This document shows, one piece after another, positions 8,215 to 16,497 of a DNA stretch of 29,681 nt (positions are counted from its first letter, which is position 1; the number at the start of each line of letters is the position of its first letter). This stretch comes from an uncultured Bacteroidales bacterium (GTDB lineage Bacteria; Bacteroidota; Bacteroidia; Bacteroidales; UBA932). Made by a program: the position numbers and the translations under genes. Below the pieces are notes generated by a model. That model did no database searches, was not told the origin of the DNA, and was given only the letters and a program-made list of their open reading frames with translations. The DNA lies in contig CAKUXR010000033.1 in the NCBI GenBank assembly GCA_934700615.1, positions 1-29,681 on the forward strand. Direction: 5' to 3'.

Positions 8215-11200
8215 TTATTTCACTGTAATTTTCCCGACTTTAAGCCAGCCGTCAGCTGTAAGGGATGCGGCATCGACTGCCATATTCAGACCCGGGACAT
8301 CATTTTTCCGGGTATCGGCTATCGAGACGGCCCAGGTATAAGTTCCGGAAGGGACATCATCGAGCGCGACTTCCATGGTATAGTTCACCGGCTTGCCCTG
8401 CCTCCAGTCCGAAGGCTCCGCCTTCGAATCCACGAACACCTTCACCACCTTGCCGTTACCGTCGATCAATGCGAAGGAAGGCTTGTACCTGAAATTCCAC
8501 TGTCGGATATTGTTCGGGCAATAACCCCAACCGAGATTCTCCCAAGTATGGGTCAATGTCAATGTTTCCCCGGATTCTGCTTCCTTAGGAAACATCACCT
8601 GCACGGGACAGAGCCTGTAGCCGCCGTGACGGATGAACCTTTCCACAAGGTCCATATTCTGGAACCATGTCTCGGTTTCATTGCCGACCCTGAAATCCAT
8701 CATGTTCACATGCGCCTCTTCCCCGGCTTCCATTTCAGCCCTGCGGACTTCCTCCGGATGTCCCTCATGATATTTTCCGCTAGGATCTATCCAGTAGCGA
8801 TGATGCGCTCCGGTAATCCATCCGCCTTCCAGTACGATAGGGACCTTGAAGTTCCATTTGGCAGCGAAAGTCTTTTCCCATTCTTTGTAATATCCCGTCA
8901 TTCCGAAAGCATCATGACGAAGGCTGTATCCTTTGCGGATTGCACTTTCCAGCATTCCCTCGGAATCCGGATTCGGCTCGTCGTCCCACCCGTTCACGGT
9001 CTCTTCCGCGAGCACCCTGTGATAGTTCATCAGCAGAGGAACATTGGTGAAGTTCTTCGAATAAAGGTCTGTAATCCACTCATATACGGGAATCTTATCC
9101 TTTCCGTCGATATATTTCATGGAATGGGCTTCGCCCCATTTTCCCAATCCATAGGCATCTATGAAATCCACTTCATCAGATGAATTGTATCTGGCCGCGA
9201 AAGCCTTGATGAAAGCGGCATACTTTTCCTGAAACACCGGATCATCAGGATAAGGTGTATAAACCTCCTTGTTTCCCAATTTGCTGGCAAAGCACTTGGC
9301 GCCGGCGTCGATTACGAACTGAGGTGTGTTCTGTCCCTGGTCACGTCCGTCCACGACGATACGGAAAGCCAGACGCATGCCTCTGTTTCTCACTTCAGCC
9401 AAAAGCCTGTACAGAGGGGAATCAGGATCATTCCAGAAATATTTTCCTTCCTCCGGTTCCATGGAAGCCCAGCTGGTGCGGATATAAGCTGTCCCGCAAT
9501 AGTCTGACACTCTGACTTTTCCACCCGGGACATCGGCCGGAAACTCGTCATAACGGAACACCTTGCCGAAATCCGCGTCCCAATTCCTTCCCATATACAT
9601 CACCCAGCCGTTAAGCGGGTTCTTGATGACGGACACGGTGTCCGGAGCGATGTTCACCACCTCATATTCAGGCGCGCCCATCATGACCTCTGCACGAAGA
9701 GGCAACTCCGCAGACGAAGGGCCAGCAAGTATCTCGAATTCACCAGGTTCAATAATGAAAGACCTGGATTTTACATCATAGAACGAGAATGCGTCAGGAC
9801 CCAGTACGAAAGTCATGCGGACAGACTTGCCTGCCGGAATATAGACTTTCCCGTAGTCTTTGAGTTCCTTCACAGGTCTCGCAACTGAAGAAATCTTGTC
9901 ATTGACATAAACCTGGGCGGTTTCGGACGCTCCGACTCGGCCTGTATTGGCAACGGTGAACGATACCTTCACGCTGTCAGCAGACAACTTTTCCACATTC
10001 ATGTCGGAGTACTCGAAAGAAGTGTAGGAAAGGCCGTAACCGAACGGATATCTCGGCGCGATGCCGCTTCTGTCATATCCCCTGTAGCCGCAGAATATTC
10101 CCTCACGATATTCAATTCTCTTGAACGGTGTATTCTGAGTCTTCACAGGAGTATTGTCATAATATGAATCGTGTACAGGATTGTCAGCCCATTTGTCTTC
10201 TATGGTAATAGGGAGCTTGCCGCTAGGAGAAATCTTGCCGCTGACTATGTCAGCAACGGCGGTGCCGCCTTCCTGGCCAGTATACCACGCATAGAGCACA
10301 GATTCCACGCCTTCGCTCCAGCCATTGAAATCCACGCCGCCACCGGCATTGAGAATCACCGTGACATGAGGGTGCGCCTCCGTCAGTCGGGAAATCATTG
10401 ACCTTTGTTCCTGAGGCAGTTCGAACGGCCTGTCGAAGCCTTCGCCCTCGATATTGCTGTTGAATCCTCCGCAGTAGAGGACACGTCCGGCCCTGGCTAA
10501 GGCAGCATTGAACGCAGATTCATTGAACATGCCGATCTTGAGCTTCGCGACCGCATCGGAGATGTTGTCGAAAAACTCGAAGCGGATCGTATAGTTCTGC
10601 CCTTTCTTCACATCGAAGAATGCCGTTCTGGAGGACAATGAATGGTTACCCCAGTCACCTGCAACAAGTTTGTTATCGACAAACAGCCTGTAGCCATCGT
10701 CTCCGGACATCAAAAAACGAAGTTTTCCACTCTCCGTGGCAGTATAAGTTCCTTCCCAGCGTACCGAAAAGCCATCTTCAGGAATGCCCTCGGCAGGAGA
10801 TTTTCTTCCCCAGTTGAAATCCACGGCAGGATCAGTCCTCACGACTGTCGGCTTGCCGTCAAATGTCTTGTTATCATAGTATTCGGCCATGAAGCCGTTG
10901 GTTTTTCCATCCTTGGAAGCCACGATGTCGGAAGAAATGTCGGCATACAGGTCGTCATCCGAAAGCACCTGCACATATTTCTCTCCGAACTGCTTCTTGA
11001 TACCGTCCGCCACCGTTACCGTATGGAAAGGCGTCACGAATCCACTGCCGCCGCCGGTCGTCGTCACACAAGCGTTCGGACCCATGACCAGCACACGCTC
11101 ACGCTTGCCGTAAGGAAGCTCGCCACCCCTGTTCTCCAGCATCACGATACCCTCGCGCGCAAGTTCCAATGCCGTAGCCGCATTCTCAGAATTATCCTTT

Positions 11201-12168
11201 TCAATGCTTTCGTCCAGTATCGGCTTGTCCAGAAGCCCGAACCTGTCCAATGTCGACAATATGTTATATACCTTCCTGTCAATGGTTTCCTCCGAAATGA
11301 CGCCGGATTCTATGAGAGGCATGATCCTTTCTTTCGTAAGATACACGCCCTTGGGGCATTCAAGGTCAAGACCGCCGTTCACGGCTCCGGATGTGGAATA
11401 TACGGAAGTCCAGTCGGACATGAGAATGCCGTCGAAGCCCCACATGTTTCGGAGGACCTCCACGTTCATATAAGCATTTTCCGATGCATGAACACCGAAA
11501 ACCGGATTGTAGCTGGTCATGACGGCTCCGACATGAGCCTTCTCGACTGCTTTCCTGAATGCCGGAAAATATATTTCATGAAGCGTCCTCTCATCCACGT
11601 CGGAACTTGCATGATGGCGGCTCCATTCCTGATTGTTGGCCGCAAAATGCTTGACGGTGGCGATCACGCCTTCCGCCTGTACACCTTCTATATAATGTTC
11701 CGCAATCTCAGAGGCCAGATACGGGTCCTCGCCGAAATATTCGAAATTCCTGCCGTTCATCGGTGCCCGGTAGATGTTCACGCCCGGTCCGAGCAATATG
11801 GCCACTCCCCTGGCCTTGGCGTCTTTGCCCAGACCATGACCGAGTTTTTCCGCCAAATCCCTGTTCCATGTAGCGGCGGTGAGTATTCCGGACGGATAAA
11901 GAGTGCTGACAGTATTGTTGCGTATGCCCTGTGGGCCGTCAGCCATACGGATCTGAGGTATGCCCAACCTGTCCACGCTCCTCATAACGAAAGAAGTAAC
12001 GGCTCCTATATAATCGCACTTTTCCTCCAGTGTCATTTTCGACACGAGTTCACGTGCCCTGGCGTTTTCCTGGTCGGGCTTTACCATGTTATATACATTG
12101 TCGCTGCCGACAGCCATGTCAGAAACCAGAAGAAGAAAAATTGATAGAACAAAAGTTATTGCCTTCAT
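8215..12168 (-). CDS. GH3 beta-glycosidase with PA14 insert, fused to a DUF4874/DUF4832-like domain
   Basis: This 1317-residue two-enzyme fusion starts with a signal peptide (MKAITFVLSIFLLLVSDMAV) and no lipobox. Residues 35-310 form the GH3 barrel: KHFAANNQE at 173-181, and GFDGILMSDW with predicted nucleophile Asp252. The GH3 C-terminal sandwich is split by a PA14 module at about 425-545 (GYRLFVDNKLVAGDW). The segment EGEGFDRPF (574-582) supplies the likely acid/base Glu. YPFGYGLSYTSFEYS (707-721) leads into an FnIII-like domain (about 725-825). From about 840 to the end the protein matches the lipoprotein at 574-2151: NPLNGWVMY (850-858), GLGKWGEAH with Glu1013, and LEGGWI with Glu1114. 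GH3s of this kind usually end after the FnIII domain, so about 480 residues are extra. It is the first gene of the operon. The GH3 call is firm; the second activity is unknown. Confidence 0.93.
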   Translation of the reverse strand: MKAITFVLSIFLLLVSDMAVGSDNVYNMVKPDQENARARELVSKMTLEEKCDYIGAVTSFVMRSVDRLGIPQIRMADGPQGIRNNTVSTLYPSGILTAATWNRDLAEKLGHGLGKDAKARGVAILLGPGVNIYRAPMNGRNFEYFGEDPYLASEIAEHYIEGVQAEGVIATVKHFAANNQEWSRHHASSDVDERTLHEIYFPAFRKAVEKAHVGAVMTSYNPVFGVHASENAYMNVEVLRNMWGFDGILMSDWTSVYSTSGAVNGGLDLECPKGVYLTKERIMPLIESGVISEETIDRKVYNILSTLDRFGLLDKPILDESIEKDNSENAATALELAREGIVMLENRGGELPYGKRERVLVMGPNACVTTTGGGSGFVTPFHTVTVADGIKKQFGEKYVQVLSDDDLYADISSDIVASKDGKTNGFMAEYYDNKTFDGKPTVVRTDPAVDFNWGRKSPAEGIPEDGFSVRWEGTYTATESGKLRFLMSGDDGYRLFVDNKLVAGDWGNHSLSSRTAFFDVKKGQNYTIRFEFFDNISDAVAKLKIGMFNESAFNAALARAGRVLYCGGFNSNIEGEGFDRPFELPQEQRSMISRLTEAHPHVTVILNAGGGVDFNGWSEGVESVLYAWYTGQEGGTAVADIVSGKISPSGKLPITIEDKWADNPVHDSYYDNTPVKTQNTPFKRIEYREGIFCGYRGYDRSGIAPRYPFGYGLSYTSFEYSDMNVEKLSADSVKVSFTVANTGRVGASETAQVYVNDKISSVARPVKELKDYGKVYIPAGKSVRMTFVLGPDAFSFYDVKSRSFIIEPGEFEILAGPSSAELPLRAEVMMGAPEYEVVNIAPDTVSVIKNPLNGWVMYMGRNWDADFGKVFRYDEFPADVPGGKVRVSDYCGTAYIRTSWASMEPEEGKYFWNDPDSPLYRLLAEVRNRGMRLAFRIVVDGRDQGQNTPQFVIDAGAKCFASKLGNKEVYTPYPDDPVFQEKYAAFIKAFAARYNSSDEVDFIDAYGLGKWGEAHSMKYIDGKDKIPVYEWITDLYSKNFTNVPLLMNYHRVLAEETVNGWDDEPNPDSEGMLESAIRKGYSLRHDAFGMTGYYKEWEKTFAAKWNFKVPIVLEGGWITGAHHRYWIDPSGKYHEGHPEEVRRAEMEAGEEAHVNMMDFRVGNETETWFQNMDLVERFIRHGGYRLCPVQVMFPKEAESGETLTLTHTWENLGWGYCPNNIRQWNFRYKPSFALIDGNGKVVKVFVDSKAEPSDWRQGKPVNYTMEVALDDVPSGTYTWAVSIADTRKNDVPGLNMAVDAASLTADGWLKVGKITVK

Positions 12169-12497
12169 AAAGATTATGTGGTTTGAAATCCTACGTCAAA
12201 AATAGGATATCGCCGGACAACATAGGGGCCACATTTATACGTAAATGGTTCGTTTTTGTACAATCTATTGTCTATCAATGACTTTAACATAGATATTTAT
12301 TTTATCCTTCTTTACAAAAAAAAGAAAGATTTACGAAGTATCGTCAATCGAGATAATCGAGGTTTCTGAGGAAAACAGTATTTGCGTCAATCACATGAGC
12401 GCGGACAAAGACATGAATAGTGTCATCAGCAATGCATCTATCTGCTCTTGCAGCTGACGGATATGTTGCCAAAGTCGATGGCAAAAATGGAATTACC
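12169..12497. promoter_or_regulatory. Intergenic region upstream of the polysaccharide utilisation operon
   Basis: These 329 bases separate the GH3 fusion gene from the first DUF1703 gene, both on the minus strand. I see no convincing gene in it. The part next to the GH3 gene carries a promoter-like box and a small inverted repeat (listed separately). The middle (12240-12330) is AT-rich. No regulator gene lies here. Confidence 0.5.
12188..12208 (-). promoter_or_regulatory. Candidate -7 box and overlapping inverted repeat upstream of the PUL
   Basis: On the minus strand 12204-12197 reads TATTTTTG, a match to the Bacteroidetes -7 consensus TAnnTTTG, 29 nt before the GH3 ATG. I find no clear -33 TTTG at the usual spacing. 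The box overlaps an inverted repeat (ATCCTA at 12188-12193, TAGGAT at 12203-12208, 9-nt loop), which could be an operator or a leader hairpin. The 14 bases at 12197-12210 recur exactly at 14435-14448. Confidence 0.4.
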
Positions 12498-14063
12498 TTA
12501 CCCCGCAATCCACTTCTCGACGGTGCGGGTCTGCGAGGAAATGTTCACGCCGACCTTGACGAGGTTCTTGCCTTCCTCGAATTTGTAAGGAAGCATGTAG
12601 CCTTTGTCGTCAATCTGCTTGAGCGCATCTTCCGCCGAACCGTCCACCTTGAATTCGAAGACATAGATGCAGTTGTCCGTGTAGCAGACGGCATCAGCCC
12701 TGCCAATGGCGGATTTCACTTCTGTGCGGATATAGAAACCGAGCAACGAGAAAATTAGGTAAATGATTGTCTGATAATGCTTTTCGGTCTTGTTTTCCAA
12801 GTCGTTCGGTATCCCGGCAAGGTACGCCTGCAGTTTTTCCATAGCCAGGTCAATGTCCTGCGAATCCATTGCCGCATAGAAATGTGCCACGAATCCGGAC
12901 GCGGTGCCAGTCTTGCTCGGATACTCCCCCAAAAGTCCTCGTGTAAAACCGATCTTGACTTCTTTGTTCGGATATCCAAGTGTATAGAGCTGCATCCTAG
13001 CGTCGTATGACTTGATGGTCAGGTAACCGGTCTGATATAGCATTGGCAATGAATTGTCCGAAATCTCAGGCGAGACATCGAAATCCGATTGCGGAACGAG
13101 CGGTATGTTGTCCAGCGTGGTTTCGTCGATAGGGTTTTTACGAAGCCTTTCGATGAGGTAGGTCGGGGTGCCAGTATCGAACCAGTAACTGCCGAAACGC
13201 TTTTCGTTCAATGACTTGATGAGACTGAATGGATTGTAGATATCCTCTGATTCTTCGCAGAAATGATAACCGTCGTAATTTGCTTTCAGCAATGCAAGTG
13301 CGTCTTCATAGCTCACTTTCTGTTTGTCAGCAAGTGCCTGAACCTCATTTTTCATGTTGTTTTCCAACTCAGTCTGCGAGATTCCGCACAATGCAGAGTA
13401 TTCCGGCATCATGGATATGTTCTGGAGATTATTCAGTTCGCTGAAAATGCTGAGTTGTGCAAACTTGTTGATTCCTGTGATGAAAACGAACCGAAGATAA
13501 GGGTCGAGGCTCTTTATCGGGCTGTAGAAATTCCTCATTATCTGCCTGAGGACAGGTAACTTACCCTTGTCGTTCATTACGTCCAAGAGAGGAGCATCAT
13601 ATTCATCAATGATGATTACGGCTTGCTGGCCGGTCTGCTCGAAAGCGGCCTTAATCAGGAATTCCAATCTCGCATTTACATCAATGTCATCGACATTCGG
13701 GAGCTTTCCATAAATGGCCTCATACGCCTCCAATTTATATCCGAGCGTGCGTACCAACTGCTCCTCATTCAAATGTTTGGCAGTGGACATGTCGAAATGA
13801 AAAACCGGATGCTTGGTCCATTCCTTCTTCAGTTCTCCAGCTTTCAGCCCCTCGAAAAGTTCCTTCCTGCCCTCGAAATAGCAGTGAAATGTAGAAGACA
13901 GCAACGACTTGCCGAACCTGCGCGGCCGGCTCAGAAAAACGTACTGATACTTATTGGCAATCTCATCGATATATCCGGTTTTGTCGATATACAGATAATT
14001 ATCCTCAATGATTTTGTCAAATGTCTGTATCCCAATCGGGAATCTCCTAATCGTCGTCTCCAT
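12498..14063 (-). CDS. AAA-ATPase-like/PD-(D/E)XK nuclease-superfamily protein (DUF1703), copy 1
   Basis: This 521-residue protein belongs to the widespread Bacteroidales family with an AAA-ATPase-like N-terminal domain and a PD-(D/E)XK nuclease-like C-terminal domain. It has an atypical P-loop RPRRFGKS (46-53) and a Walker B strand IIIDEYDAP (about 150-158). The nuclease core is GRADAVCY with Asp457 followed by EFK (Glu470, Lys472), so the D-ExK triad is present. It opens with the family's usual start, METTIRRFPIGIQTFDKIIE. The cellular role is not established; roles in defence or mobile-element biology are guesses. It is a full-length paralogue of 14453-16018 at a constant offset of 1955 nt. 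Its codons match its neighbours, and it is followed by the PUL on the same strand. Confidence 0.88.
   Translation of the reverse strand: METTIRRFPIGIQTFDKIIEDNYLYIDKTGYIDEIANKYQYVFLSRPRRFGKSLLSSTFHCYFEGRKELFEGLKAGELKKEWTKHPVFHFDMSTAKHLNEEQLVRTLGYKLEAYEAIYGKLPNVDDIDVNARLEFLIKAAFEQTGQQAVIIIDEYDAPLLDVMNDKGKLPVLRQIMRNFYSPIKSLDPYLRFVFITGINKFAQLSIFSELNNLQNISMMPEYSALCGISQTELENNMKNEVQALADKQKVSYEDALALLKANYDGYHFCEESEDIYNPFSLIKSLNEKRFGSYWFDTGTPTYLIERLRKNPIDETTLDNIPLVPQSDFDVSPEISDNSLPMLYQTGYLTIKSYDARMQLYTLGYPNKEVKIGFTRGLLGEYPSKTGTASGFVAHFYAAMDSQDIDLAMEKLQAYLAGIPNDLENKTEKHYQTIIYLIFSLLGFYIRTEVKSAIGRADAVCYTDNCIYVFEFKVDGSAEDALKQIDDKGYMLPYKFEEGKNLVKVGVNISSQTRTVEKWIAG
12538..13082. repeat. Near-identical duplicated block, copy 1 (545 bp)
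   Basis: This 545-bp stretch inside the first DUF1703 gene appears base-for-base identical to 14493-15037 when read by eye. Divergence begins abruptly at both ends. It covers the C-terminal third of the protein, including the nuclease motif. Confidence 0.85.
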
Positions 14064-14085
14064 AGTCCAAAACTTTTCACGTTCC

Positions 14086-14093
14086 CAAAGATA
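14086..14093 (-). promoter_or_regulatory. -7 promoter box for DUF1703 copy 1
   Basis: The minus strand reads TATCTTTG (TAnnTTTG), with its 3' end 23 nt upstream of the ATG. The same box in the same position precedes copy 2, and about 40 bases of leader are almost identical in both. No clear -33 TTTG is visible at 19-21 nt. Confidence 0.5.
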
Positions 14094-14148
14094 GCAATTT
14101 TTACGTCCACTCGTTATTTTGCCGACGGCGCTGTCTGAAAACTTTTCA

Positions 14149-14364
14149 TTATAGTGACCTTGTACGGATGGCGCACGGCCTCATGAGATATGATATCAAT
14201 GACTTGAGATATGGATTATAGGTATCGTACTCACCGGATTTTCCGCTCGCCTGCTGAAGGCTGATATAATCCCACGGCTCATCCAGAAGCGCGTCGATAA
14301 GTTTTGTTTTCGGGGTATTCGTCTTCGCGCCGTCGACGATTTTCCTGTAAGCATATTCTGCCTT
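14149..14364 (-). pseudogene. Internal fragment of a DUF4886 (SGNH-hydrolase-like) gene
   Basis: Between the two DUF1703 copies, one minus-strand frame reads KAEYAYRKIVDGAKT, then LIDALLDEPWDYISLQQASG, then YDTYNPYLKSLISYL, and ends at a TAA at 14149. The WDYISLQQASG and TYNPYL segments are characteristic of DUF4886 proteins, which are secreted SGNH/GDSL-like hydrolases of unknown substrate often found in PULs. A stop codon (TAA at 14367) lies just before the fragment. The N-terminal nucleophile block, the signal peptide and the C-terminal catalytic part are all missing, so it cannot be functional. An overlapping 86-residue frame covers the same DNA and is probably spurious. The remnant suggests rearrangement between the two repeats. 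Confidence 0.7.
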
Positions 14365-14452
14365 TTATTCCGTACAATGATTTCATAAATAATTATTGTT
14401 TCACGTTCTGACGCATAATCCATGATTCCGACAGCAAAAATAGGATATAGAA

Positions 14453-16018
14453 TCACCTAGCTATCCACTCCTCCACGGTGCGGGTCTGTGAAGAAATGTT
14501 CACGCCGACCTTGACGAGGTTCTTGCCTTCCTCGAATTTGTAAGGAAGCATGTAGCCTTTGTCGTCAATCTGCTTGAGCGCATCTTCCGCCGAACCGTCC
14601 ACCTTGAATTCGAAGACATAGATGCAGTTGTCCGTGTAGCAGACGGCATCAGCCCTGCCAATGGCGGATTTCACTTCTGTGCGGATATAGAAACCGAGCA
14701 ACGAGAAAATTAGGTAAATGATTGTCTGATAATGCTTTTCGGTCTTGTTTTCCAAGTCGTTCGGTATCCCGGCAAGGTACGCCTGCAGTTTTTCCATAGC
14801 CAGGTCAATGTCCTGCGAATCCATTGCCGCATAGAAATGTGCCACGAATCCGGACGCGGTGCCAGTCTTGCTCGGATACTCCCCCAAAAGTCCTCGTGTA
14901 AAACCGATCTTGACTTCTTTGTTCGGATATCCAAGTGTATAGAGCTGCATCCTAGCGTCGTATGACTTGATGGTCAGGTAACCGGTCTGATATAGCATTG
15001 GCAATGAATTGTCCGAAATCTCAGGCGAGACATCGAAGTCAGATTGCGGAACGAGCGGCATGTTGTCAAGCGTGGTTTCGTCGATAGGGTTTTTACGAAG
15101 CCTTTCGATGAGGTAGGTCGGGGTGCCGGTGTCGAACCAGTAGCTGCCGAAATTCCTGTCAGACAATGCATTGAGAAGGCTATACGGATTATAAATATCT
15201 TCAGACTTGCTACAGAAGTGATAGCCGTCATAATTGGCTTTCAGTTGGTCAAGTGCATCAGCGATAGTGATTCCCTGCTCATCCGCAAGCGCTTGCACTT
15301 CTTCCTTCATGTCGTTCTCCAGTTCCGTCCTGGAAATTCCACAAATGGCGGAATACTGCGGCATCATTGAAATATTCTTCAGATTGTTCAGCTCACTGAA
15401 AATGCTGAGCTGTGCAAACTTGTTGATTCCTGTGATGAAAACGAACCGCAGATAAGGGTCGAGGCTCTTGATCGGACTGTAGAAATTCCTCATTATCTGC
15501 CTGAGAGCCAGCAACTTGCACTTGTCGTTCATCACGTCCAAGAGAGGAGCGTCATATTCATCAATGATGATGACCGCCTGCTGGCCTGTCTGCTCAAAAG
15601 CGGCTTTAATCAGGAATTCCAATCTCGCATTTACATCAATGTCATCGACATTCGGGAGTTTTCCATAAATGGCCTCATACTCCTCCAATTTATATCCGAG
15701 TGTGCGTACCAACTGCTCCTCATTCAAATGTTTGGCAGTGGACATGTCGAAATGAAAAACCGGACGCTTCGTCCATTCCTTCTTCAATTCGCCGGCTTTC
15801 AGCCCATCGAAAAGTTCCTTCCTGCCCTCGAAATAGCAGTGAAATGTAGAAGACAGCAACGACTTGCCGAACCTTCGCGGCCGGCTCAGAAAAACGTACT
15901 GATATTTATTTGCGATATCATCAATATATCCGGTTTTGTCGATATACAGATAATTATCCTCAATGATTTTGTCAAATGTCTGTATCCCAATCGGGAATCG
16001 CCTAATCGTCGTCTCCAT
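14453..16018 (-). CDS. AAA-ATPase-like/PD-(D/E)XK nuclease-superfamily protein (DUF1703), copy 2
   Basis: This 521-residue paralogue of 12498-14063 aligns without a single indel. It keeps the P-loop RPRRFGKS, the Walker B IIIDEYDAP, and the nuclease residues Asp457, Glu470 and Lys472, so both copies look intact. Differences cluster in residues of about 165-325. For example, EEVQALADEQGITIADALDQ here replaces NEVQALADKQKVSYEDALAL in copy 1, while the ends are almost the same. The last residues also differ (EEWIAR against EKWIAG). It lies 37 nt downstream of the SecB-like gene on the same strand but has its own promoter box, so it may be transcribed separately from the toxin-antitoxin operon. 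Function unknown beyond the family domains. Confidence 0.88.
   Translation of the reverse strand: METTIRRFPIGIQTFDKIIEDNYLYIDKTGYIDDIANKYQYVFLSRPRRFGKSLLSSTFHCYFEGRKELFDGLKAGELKKEWTKRPVFHFDMSTAKHLNEEQLVRTLGYKLEEYEAIYGKLPNVDDIDVNARLEFLIKAAFEQTGQQAVIIIDEYDAPLLDVMNDKCKLLALRQIMRNFYSPIKSLDPYLRFVFITGINKFAQLSIFSELNNLKNISMMPQYSAICGISRTELENDMKEEVQALADEQGITIADALDQLKANYDGYHFCSKSEDIYNPYSLLNALSDRNFGSYWFDTGTPTYLIERLRKNPIDETTLDNMPLVPQSDFDVSPEISDNSLPMLYQTGYLTIKSYDARMQLYTLGYPNKEVKIGFTRGLLGEYPSKTGTASGFVAHFYAAMDSQDIDLAMEKLQAYLAGIPNDLENKTEKHYQTIIYLIFSLLGFYIRTEVKSAIGRADAVCYTDNCIYVFEFKVDGSAEDALKQIDDKGYMLPYKFEEGKNLVKVGVNISSQTRTVEEWIAR
14493..15037. repeat. Near-identical duplicated block, copy 2 (545 bp)
   Basis: Partner of 12538-13082 at an offset of 1955 nt. 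The identity stops sharply at 15038, where the second gene becomes mosaic relative to the first. Confidence 0.85.
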
Positions 16019-16040
16019 AGTCCAAAACTTTTCACGTTCC

Positions 16041-16048
16041 CAAAGATA
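16041..16048 (-). promoter_or_regulatory. -7 promoter box for DUF1703 copy 2
   Basis: TATCTTTG on the minus strand, at the same distance (23 nt) from the ATG as in copy 1. It lies between the SecB-like stop codon and the DUF1703 start, so copy 2 need not depend on the upstream operon. Confidence 0.5.
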
Positions 16049-16055
16049 GTAATTT

Positions 16056-16487
16056 TTATTCTGATGCCGCCTTTAGTTTTTCAATCGGAATCAGCGGAAT
16101 CACAACAAAGCTTAGAGGCGTTCCCTTCAGATTTTTCATAAGGACACCTCTCAACGCCCCCATTGTTGCAGTTATGAATGTATCCAAAATCTCGGAGCTC
16201 TGAGTGGTAACGCTGCCGTTGCTGTCAAACGACAATATTTTCTTGATTGGAGACAAGCCGAAAATCATTGAAATTGCATTGGTCGCAAGAATTGTATTCG
16301 TTTCTGTGTGAACGACATTGACCTTCATCGAGACTGTTATACAATCTTCTTCCATAGCAGGTTTCATGGCATGACCTATCTGCATTGAAACAGACTCCGG
16401 ATTAATTGACCGAAAATCAAAGTCATAGTTAAATTTATATTCTGTCTCAAGGATTGACACAAGTCTATATTTTATATTCATAGCCAT
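16056..16487 (-). CDS. SecB-like chaperone of a toxin-antitoxin-chaperone (TAC) module
   Basis: The 143-residue product has no close match I can name, but its pattern follows the SecB fold. An opening strand (KYRLVSILETEYKFNYD) resembles the SecB RxxxIYTKDVSFE start. A second strand follows (ESVSMQIGHAMKP), then a long strand ITVSMKVNVV, then a strand ending in a hydrophobic Gly turn (ATNAISMIFGLSPI). A long helix SEILDTFITATMGALRGVLM comes next, and then KGTPLSFVVIPLIPIEKL, which parallels the SecB GTFPQLNLAPVNFDAL end. It is the third gene of the operon, 10 nt after the HTH antitoxin gene. This toxin-antitoxin-SecB order is that of Mycobacterium tuberculosis HigB1-HigA1-Rv1957, where the chaperone protects the antitoxin. 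The SecB-like call rests on fold pattern and context, not on strong identity. Confidence 0.68.
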   Translation of the reverse strand: MAMNIKYRLVSILETEYKFNYDFDFRSINPESVSMQIGHAMKPAMEEDCITVSMKVNVVHTETNTILATNAISMIFGLSPIKKILSFDSNGSVTTQSSEILDTFITATMGALRGVLMKNLKGTPLSFVVIPLIPIEKLKAASE

Positions 16488-16497
16488 TCAAATATTT

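Noticed and set aside
10642..12144. 500-residue plus-strand open frame opposite the GH3 gene
   Set aside because: It is the antisense shadow of the GH3 coding region. The minus strand has full catalytic motifs, and the plus frame has no recognisable domain.
14196..14456. 86-residue minus-strand frame as a gene
   Set aside because: It overlaps the DUF4886-like frame over most of its length and lacks any domain; the DUF4886 reading is better supported.
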